Of a stretch of DNA of 11,079 bases, positions 6,694 through 11,079 are shown piece after piece. This DNA comes from Thermoleophilia bacterium UBA5186 (GTDB lineage Bacteria > Actinomycetota > Thermoleophilia > Gaiellales > Gaiellaceae). Position 1 is the stretch's first letter. Each line of letters opens with the position of its first letter. The stretch is from the NCBI GenBank assembly GCA_002413095.1, contig DHWI01000071.1, positions 3,374 through 14,452 of the forward strand. The letters are read 5' to 3'. A program made the position numbers and the translations under genes. The notes below the pieces were generated by a model, which saw only the letters and a program-made list of their open reading frames with translations, ran no database searches and was not told where the DNA came from.

Positions 6694-7033
6694 CTCCACC
6701 CGGGCGCGGGGAGGTGCAGCCGAGCGCCGTGCCGCGTGGCATTACCGCGTCCGCGGCTACCGGATCCTCGCGACGAACGCCTGGGCGGGCGGCTATGAGC
6801 TGGACGTCGTCGCGCGGCGCGGGCGCCGGCTCGTGTTCTGCGAGGTCAAGCACAAGCTGGACGACCGCTTCGGAGATCCCTTCGAGATGATCGATGCCGA
6901 GAAGCAGCGCCGGATCAGACAGGCAGCCGAGACGTGGCTCGCCGCGCATCCGGAGCTCCACGGCCTGGAAGTGCGGTTCGACGCGGTCGCGGTCCGCGAT
7001 CGCGGGCTCGAGCGGCTCGCGGACGCCTTTTAG
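6662..7033 (+). CDS. YraN/UPF0102 family nuclease-like protein
   Basis: This 123-residue protein belongs to the YraN (UPF0102) family, which has a Holliday-junction-resolvase/PD-(D/E)XK-like fold. Its biochemical role is not firmly known. The core reads WHYRVRGYRILATNAW, GGYELDVVARRGRRLVFCEVKHK, then FGDPFEMIDAEKQRRIRQAAETWL. The E-x-D and E-V-K residues form the presumed metal site. The ATG at 6662 lies inside rnhB and gives an N-terminal extension of about 20 basic residues; no other ATG or GTG start fits. Its TAG stop (7031-7033) is also the first three bases of the palindromic repeat. In many actinobacteria comM follows directly; here it is displaced by about 2.8 kb. Confidence 0.9.
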   Translation: MQTPKSARSPDSTRARGGAAERRAAWHYRVRGYRILATNAWAGGYELDVVARRGRRLVFCEVKHKLDDRFGDPFEMIDAEKQRRIRQAAETWLAAHPELHGLEVRFDAVAVRDRGLERLADAF

Positions 7034-7196
7034 GAGGATTTGACGAAACGGGCGCTGTGTCGTCGAACCGCGCTGCTCGCCCCGAGGCGGCGTCCTCAGT
7101 CGCGCCGATAGCGCTGCTATCGGCGCTCCCTGCGTCCTTGCCTCGGAACGAGCATCGCACCCCGACGACGAGCGACGTTCCGCCAAAGCCTCCTAG
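7031..7196. repeat. Palindromic repeat element (copy 2, full length)
   Basis: The element is an imperfect fold-back over its whole length. The ends 7031-7050 and 7176-7195 are inverted repeats with 17 of 20 bases matching (TAGGAGG-TTTG-CG-AACG pattern). Inner paired blocks are 7060-7065 with 7163-7168, 7074-7079 with 7149-7154, and 7082-7088 with 7140-7146. The centre is a perfect 11-bp stem with a 3-base loop (7102-7126). The outer right arm 7138-7196 matches 50-108 at 55 of 59 bases. Both outer ends carry TA, as a TA target duplication would leave. The left TAG is the yraN stop, and the right TAGACT may be a promoter element for the next gene. No transposase is encoded. Confidence 0.85.
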
Positions 7197-7199
7197 ACT
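7194..7199 (+). promoter_or_regulatory. Possible -10 element at the right edge of the repeat
   Basis: TAGACT lies seven bases before the ATG of the small proline-rich gene, with no Shine-Dalgarno site. Its first three bases lie within the right end of the palindromic repeat, so the element may supply a promoter for the downstream gene. Confidence 0.35.
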
Positions 7200-7206
7200 G
7201 CACCGC

Positions 7207-7410
7207 ATGAGTCTGCGCAGTGCGTGGAACCGCGTTCGCAAAGCACTCGGCCTGGGAGGCAGCGGGCCCGAGCCTCCGCCTCAGCCGCCCGACGAGGAGC
7301 CGGCGCTCGTCGGTTCTGGGCCGCCGAAACGACCGCCCCCGTCCACCGCAGCAGCGCTCGACCTGCCGGAAGATCCCATCGACACCGACGCGCGGAGGCA
7401 CGAGGCCTGA
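7207..7410 (+). CDS. Small proline-rich protein of unknown function
   Basis: I do not recognise this 67-residue protein. It starts MSLRSAWNRVRKALGLGG, which can form a short amphipathic helix with Leu3, Trp7, Val10 and Leu14 on one face and Arg/Lys on the other. Peripheral membrane attachment is therefore possible. The rest is low-complexity: proline-rich and acidic (EPPPQPPDEEP, then GPPKRPPPS, then LDLPEDPIDTD), likely disordered. The ATG at 7207 is chosen because a -10-like TAGACT precedes it by seven bases and the frame upstream is repeat sequence. No cysteines or catalytic motifs are present. Confidence 0.55.
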   Translation: MSLRSAWNRVRKALGLGGSGPEPPPQPPDEEPALVGSGPPKRPPPSTAAALDLPEDPIDTDARRHEA

Positions 7411-7502
7411 GACCGAGCGACCCCACAGCGATCCGCGCGTCGTCCGCCGTGCCTTCTGGATCGACGCCTCCTAGGACCTGACGGCGCCGCGTCGAATCGG
7501 GC

Positions 7503-8627
7503 GTGACCGTGGCGCCGACGCAGCAAGCCCTGTACGCGGACATCGACCTCGACCTGTCGTGGTCCGAGCGCGACCTGCCCGAGCGCGAGCGGACGAAGCA
7601 CGTCCACCGGCTCCACCCGTACCTCGGCAAGTTCATCCCGCAGCTCGTCGAGGTCCTGCTCGGGCGGTACTTCGCGCCGCGGCAGCACGTCCTCGACCCG
7701 TTCGCGGGCTCGGGGACGACGCTCGTGCAGGCGCTGGAGAGCGGGCTCGATGCGACCGGCGCGGACATCGCCGCCTTCAACGTCCTGCTCATGCAGGTCA
7801 AGACCCGCCCGTACAACCTGTTCACGCTCGAGCACGAGCTGCGCGATGTCTGTGCTCGCATGGAGGCCTTCGGCGGGACAGCGCCGCGCTCGGCCTCACG
7901 GTACGTCCGCGACTGGTACGCGCCGGCTGCGGCGTCGGAGCTGCTCCATTTCCGATCGCTGATCCCCGACTACGAGCACGCCGATGTCCTTCGAATCGTC
8001 CTCGCGCGCGCCGCTCGCTCCGCGCGGCGGACGACGCACTTCGACCTCGACTTTCCTCGCGAGCCGCAGATCGCCCCCTACTGGTGCCACAAGCACAAGC
8101 GCGAGTGCCGCCCGGTGGAGCGCGCCGAGCACTTCCTGCGCCGCTACGCGCTCGACACGCTCGCGCGCGTGAAGGCGTTCGCCCAGGTCCGGGCGCGCGG
8201 GCGGGAGGCGAGGGTCCATCACGACGACGTCCGCGAGCTCGCGTGGGGAGGACCGTTCGACGGGATCATCACCTCGCCGCCCTATCCGGGCCTGATCGAC
8301 TACCACGAGCAGCATCGCTACGCCTATGAGCTCCTCGGGCTCGACGACCGGCGGGGCGACGAGCTCGGGCGCGCCGAGCGTGGAACGAGCCGGGTAGCGA
8401 TGGCGGAGTACGTCGATGGGATCGTGGCTGCGCTCGCGAACGCTCGCCCCTTCCTCCGCCGCAGCGCGCCGGTCGTGATCGTCGTGAACGACCGCCGCGA
8501 CCTCTATCCGGAGATCCTCGAGCGGGTGGGCCTCAGGGTCGAAGACCGTTACCGGCGCCACGTGAACCGCCGGACAGGCCGTCGAGCCGGGGAGTTCTAC
8601 GAGGACGTTTTGGTCGCTCGGAGCTAG
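7503..8627 (+). CDS. Orphan site-specific DNA methyltransferase (amino type)
   Basis: This 374-residue protein is a SAM-dependent DNA methyltransferase of the N6-adenine/N4-cytosine kind. Motif X-like HPYLGKFIPQLVEVLL is followed by the SAM-binding motif LDPFAGSGTT (Asp65-Thr73). The catalytic motif TSPPY (Ser258-Tyr261) comes about 190 residues later, in DGIITSPPYPGLIDYHEQHRYAYELLGL. The S-P-P-Y form and FAGSGTT are typical of beta-class enzymes, but the order (X, I, then IV) is that of alpha-like or permuted ones. The middle part, with YWCHKHKRECRP (193-204), could hold target recognition and perhaps a metal site. No restriction gene adjoins it. GTG at 7503 is the assumed start; GTG at 7509 is also possible. 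Confidence 0.85.
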   Translation: MTVAPTQQALYADIDLDLSWSERDLPERERTKHVHRLHPYLGKFIPQLVEVLLGRYFAPRQHVLDPFAGSGTTLVQALESGLDATGADIAAFNVLLMQVKTRPYNLFTLEHELRDVCARMEAFGGTAPRSASRYVRDWYAPAAASELLHFRSLIPDYEHADVLRIVLARAARSARRTTHFDLDFPREPQIAPYWCHKHKRECRPVERAEHFLRRYALDTLARVKAFAQVRARGREARVHHDDVRELAWGGPFDGIITSPPYPGLIDYHEQHRYAYELLGLDDRRGDELGRAERGTSRVAMAEYVDGIVAALANARPFLRRSAPVVIVVNDRRDLYPEILERVGLRVEDRYRRHVNRRTGRRAGEFYEDVLVARS

Positions 8628-8911
8628 GCCGCGAGGCCCGGAACGGCCGGCGCTTTCGCGAGCGGGAGCTCGATCCGGAACGTCGTCCCCTGGCCGGTCG
8701 CGCTGTCGACCCTGATCCCGCCGCCGTGAGCTTCGACGATCGTCTTGGTGATCCAGAGCCCGAGTCCTGTTCCGGGAGTCGCCTGCGTCGAGGACGATTC
8801 GGTGCGGTAGAAGCGCTCGAAGAGTCGCTCTTGCTCGGGCGCAGACATTCCCATGCCCGTGTCGGCCACTTCGATTACCGCCCGCTCGCCCACGCAGCAC
8901 GACGCCGTTCC
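8624..8911 (-). pseudogene. C-terminal remnant of a sensor histidine kinase
   Basis: The last 95 or so residues are the end of a histidine kinase ATPase domain: ERAVIEVADTGMGMS (G1 box), EQERLFERFYRTES (F box) and GTGLGLWITKTIVEAHGG (G2 box), finishing FRIELPLAKAPAVPGLAA. The N box, the phosphoaccepting His domain and any sensor part are missing. Upstream of about 8911 the frame turns into Ser/Arg-rich sequence, antisense to the neighbouring remnant, and no start codon suits the preserved part. It cannot be a working kinase. Its stop overlaps that of the methyltransferase in CTAG (8624-8627). Confidence 0.8.
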
Positions 8912-8913
8912 GG

Positions 8914-9258
8914 AACCCGGCGCCGGCGAAGGGCGAGCATCAGATCTGCTTCGGCGACGTGACTCACGGGAGCGCATCGACGAACTGCCGCACGATCGAG
9001 CGGCTCTTCCGCGATCGGCCATGGGAACTCAGCTGGGGGTTCAGCGGCGCCGGTCAGCAGATCTGGCTCGTCGAGGGTCTGGTGTCCGACGATGTCGCGC
9101 GCATCGAGGTCTTCCTGGGCAGCGGCACGCACTGGGCGGCTCCGCTCCGCGACAACGCGACGATATTCCGGATTCCAAGGGCGAAGTTCCCCGCTCGCGT
9201 CGTCGCGTACGACCGCGATGGACGCGTGATCGGCGTGCAGACGATTCGAGGCGGCTAG
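8914..9258 (+). pseudogene. C-terminal remnant of an unknown protein
   Basis: The protein-like stretch runs from about NPAPAKGEHQICFGDVT to a terminal domain with DDVARIEVFLGSGTHWAAPLRDNATIF, PRAKFPARVVAYDRDGRVIGVQTI. The open frame extends left to 8752 but contains no ATG, GTG or TTG before GTG at 8959. The plausible coding signal begins upstream of that GTG, so I read it as the tail of a larger protein. Tails of this type (valR-x-E-V-x-L ... V-A-Y-D-x-x-G-R-V-I-G) look familiar from actinobacterial surface or regulatory proteins, without assigned function. If GTG 8959 is used, a 99-residue product is possible. It ends in a CTAG overlap with the NUDIX gene. Confidence 0.55.
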
Positions 9259-9776
9259 AGCAACGCGAGGTAATCGAGCGCGAGGTAGCCGGGCCCGACG
9301 TCCGTGAGCCGGCCGCTGCGCAGGTGCTTCCGGAACTCCCCGAGCGACACGAGCTCGAGCTCCGGCGACTCGCCCTCGTCCGGCGTCGGTTCCTGCAACT
9401 TCACACAGCCTCGTGCGACGAACGTGTGCCGGATCCGCGTCGAGTACGCGCAGTCGACCATCGCACCTGCGTACTCGAGCTCCCCGCCGTAGCCGGTTTC
9501 TTCGAGCAGCTCCCGCCGCGCGGCCTCGAACGGCTCCTCTCCCTCGTCGACGGCTCCGCCGGGGAGCTCGAGAAGCTCTTCCTCCACTCCGGGCCGGAAC
9601 TCGCGGACGAGCAGCACGTCGTCCTCCGGCGTGAGCGCGAGCACGACCGCGGTCGGACCTTCCAGCTTGATCTCCAGCTCGCGCTCGCTGCCGTTCGGGA
9701 GGATGTACCGCCGGCCGAGGACGGACCGATAGCCGTCATAGAGCATTCGCTCGCCGAGTTTCTTCCAGGGCGCCAC
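9255..9776 (-). CDS. NUDIX hydrolase (ADP-ribose pyrophosphatase-like)
   Basis: This 173-residue protein hydrolyses a nucleoside diphosphate linked to another group. The complete Nudix box is at 74-95 (G74, E80, R88-E89-L90, E92-E93, G95), in LPGGAVDEGEEPFEAARREL. The N-terminal strands (YDGYRSVLGRRYILPNGSERELEI) and VREFRPGVEEELLELPGG match the ADP-ribose/nucleotide-sugar pyrophosphatase branch; the exact substrate cannot be fixed. GTG at 9776 is assumed; ATG at residue 11 is an alternative. The upstream 62 bases are shared with the divergent comM gene. Confidence 0.9.
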   Translation of the reverse strand: MAPWKKLGERMLYDGYRSVLGRRYILPNGSERELEIKLEGPTAVVLALTPEDDVLLVREFRPGVEEELLELPGGAVDEGEEPFEAARRELLEETGYGGELEYAGAMVDCAYSTRIRHTFVARGCVKLQEPTPDEGESPELELVSLGEFRKHLRSGRLTDVGPGYLALDYLALL

Positions 9777-9825
9777 GACCGAGAAGTGTCACGGTTTCGG
9801 CACGGACTCGTCACGCCGTGCGCTC

Positions 9826-9831
9826 TAGCGT
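9826..9831 (+). promoter_or_regulatory. Possible -10 element of comM (leaderless start)
   Basis: TAGCGT lies seven bases before the comM ATG and no Shine-Dalgarno site is present, the same arrangement as at rnhB and at the small gene at 7207. No -35 hexamer is clear. Confidence 0.35.
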
Positions 9832-9838
9832 GGCTTGG

Positions 9839-11079
9839 ATGCTCGCGAGGACGATCACGTACGCGCTCGTCGGTCTCGAGCCGCGCCGGGTCGAGGTCGA
9901 GGCGCACCTGCAGCTGGGCGTGCCGAGCCTCGCCATCGTCGGCCTCGCCGACCGAGCGTGCCAGGAGGCGAAGGAACGCGTGCGGAGCGGGATCCGGTCG
10001 GCCGAGCTCGAGTGGCCCAAATTCCGGATCACGGTCAATCTCGCGCCCGCCTCACTCCGCAAGGAGGGCTCGGGCTTCGACCTCCCAATCGCGCTCGCGA
10101 TTCTCGCGGCCTCAGGCCAGCTGCCGCACGAGGAACTTGAGCAGCACGCGGCTCTCGGGGAGCTCGGACTCGACGGACGGATCCGCCCTGTCGGCGGCGC
10201 CCTCGCGGTGGCAGAGGGTGCTCGTCGGGCCGGGCTGAGTCGGATCCTCTGCGCCGCCGAGTCGACTCCCGAGGCCTCGCTTGCGGGCGTCGAGCCAATC
10301 CCGATTCGCCACCTCGCGGAGGCTGTCGCGTACCTGCGTGGGGAGCGCGACCCGCCGCCGTACGTCGCGGCCCCCAATGGGCGGGTATCACGCGCGGCGG
10401 TGCCCGATCTCGCCGACGTACGCGGTCAAGAGCGGGCCCGGCGCGCGCTTGAGCTGGCCGCGGCCGGGGCGCACAATCTCCTCCTCGCGGGCCCGCCCGG
10501 AACCGGCAAGACGATGCTCGGCCGGCGTCTGCCGGGGATCCTCCCGGAGCTGAGCGAGGAGGAGGCGCTCGAGGTGACGCGGATCCACTCGGTGGCCGGC
10601 CTGCTCGAGCCGGGGCGGCCGCTCGTGACCGATCCACCGTTCCGCGCGCCGCACCACAGCGCCTCGAGTGCGGCGATCGTGGGCGGAGGGCGAGGGCCGC
10701 GGCCGGGCGAGGCCAGCCTGGCGCACCGGGGCGTGCTGCTGCTCGACGAGCTCGCGGAGTTCTACCGTCCAGCGCTCGAGGCGCTGCGCCAGCCACTCGA
10801 GGACGGCGTGATCTCGATCGCCCGCGCGGAGGGGCAGGCGCTCTTCCCGGCGCGCTTCCAGCTCGTCGGGACGATGAATCTCTGTCCCTGCGGCGCGCGC
10901 GGCGACCGCGGGGCAGATTGCTCGTGCTCGCCCCAACGGCTCGCCTCTTTCCGGGACAAGCTGTCGCGGGCGCTTCTCGACCGCTTCGACCTCGTCGTGA
11001 CCGTGCCGCGGCCGCGGGCCGCTGAGCTCGAGGCAGGGCCGTCCGAAGCGTCGGCTCCCGTACGCGAGCGGGTCGTCGC
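9839..11079 (+). CDS. comM: ComM/YifB family Mg-chelatase-like AAA+ ATPase (5' part)
   Basis: The first 413 residues of this protein are in the window, and the frame runs open off the right edge. ComM-type proteins are hexameric helicases that promote branch migration during natural transformation in some bacteria; the actinobacterial role is less clear. The N-terminal Lon-like ChlI domain (about 1-170: VGLEPRRVEVEAHLQLGVPSL, then VNLAPASLRKEGSGFDLPIALAIL) precedes the AAA+ core. The core has Walker A GPPGTGKT (218-225), Walker B LLLDELAEF (Asp303-Glu304), APHHSASSAAIVGGG, and a Cys cluster MNLCPCG...CSCSPQ. ATG at 9839 gives the standard start (MLARTITYALVGLEP). It usually lies next to yraN and dprA. 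Confidence 0.95.
   Translation, partial: MLARTITYALVGLEPRRVEVEAHLQLGVPSLAIVGLADRACQEAKERVRSGIRSAELEWPKFRITVNLAPASLRKEGSGFDLPIALAILAASGQLPHEELEQHAALGELGLDGRIRPVGGALAVAEGARRAGLSRILCAAESTPEASLAGVEPIPIRHLAEAVAYLRGERDPPPYVAAPNGRVSRAAVPDLADVRGQERARRALELAAAGAHNLLLAGPPGTGKTMLGRRLPGILPELSEEEALEVTRIHSVAGLLEPGRPLVTDPPFRAPHHSASSAAIVGGGRGPRPGEASLAHRGVLLLDELAEFYRPALEALRQPLEDGVISIARAEGQALFPARFQLVGTMNLCPCGARGDRGADCSCSPQRLASFRDKLSRALLDRFDLVVTVPRPRAAELEAGPSEASAPVRERVV

Noticed and set aside
7040..7111. A 23-codon frame starting TTG seven bases after the GGAGG inside the palindromic repeat
   Set aside because: The GGAGG is part of the inverted-repeat end, the frame is arginine-rich repeat sequence, and copy 1 does not show its left arm for comparison.
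7466..7474. A third GCCTCCTAG, like the right end of the palindromic repeat
   Set aside because: Only nine bases match and the flanks do not resemble either arm, so chance is sufficient; it could be a remnant but cannot be supported.
8853..10238. A 461-codon open frame on the plus strand
   Set aside because: It runs antisense to the kinase remnant and the NUDIX gene and out of frame with comM; its Arg-rich composition is typical of a GC-rich shadow frame.
1..11079. tRNA, rRNA, CRISPR arrays, integrase or transposase genes
   Set aside because: I looked for cloverleaf, regular spaced repeats and recombinase motifs and saw none in the window.

Overview
This window looks like chromosomal DNA of a very GC-rich bacterium. 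The gene set and the frequent starts without a Shine-Dalgarno sequence suggest a deep actinobacterium, perhaps of the Thermoleophilia/Gaiellales type. That placement is inferred from protein style, not from a marker-gene tree. Most of the window is the housekeeping block around SRP, ribosome maturation and protein export: ffh - rpsP - khpA - metallophosphoesterase - rimM - trmD - lepB - lepB-like - rplS - rnhB - yraN, all on the plus strand. The genes are tightly packed, with GTGA or TGATG stop/start overlaps. A dodecin-like gene lies divergently upstream of ffh.

The order departs from the usual one in four ways. A calcineurin-like phosphoesterase sits between khpA and rimM. Two signal peptidase I genes lie in tandem before rplS, and the second has Ala in place of the nucleophile Ser. 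A 316-base GC-rich spacer with a REP-like palindrome separates rplS from rnhB. The yraN-comM neighbourhood, often contiguous in actinobacteria, is split by about 2.8 kb.

That 2.8-kb accessory block (about 7034-9838) holds a 166-bp palindromic repeat, a 67-residue proline-rich protein, an orphan DNA methyltransferase, two gene remnants truncated head to head (the tail of a sensor histidine kinase and the tail of an unknown protein), and a NUDIX hydrolase. The window ends inside comM (YifB-family AAA+ ATPase).

The most interesting signal is the palindromic repeat. One apparently full copy (7031-7196) is an imperfect fold-back with TAGGAGG...CCTCCTA ends and a perfect 11-bp central hairpin. The outer 59 bp of its right arm recurs at 50-108 with 55 of 59 bases identical. 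In both copies the outer TAG is the stop codon of the adjacent gene (yraN, dodecin). Also notable are the predicted dead signal peptidase paralogue, four cysteines shared by both signal peptidases, the lack of Shine-Dalgarno sequences with -10-like hexamers just upstream of several starts, and the traces of a deletion across a divergent promoter.
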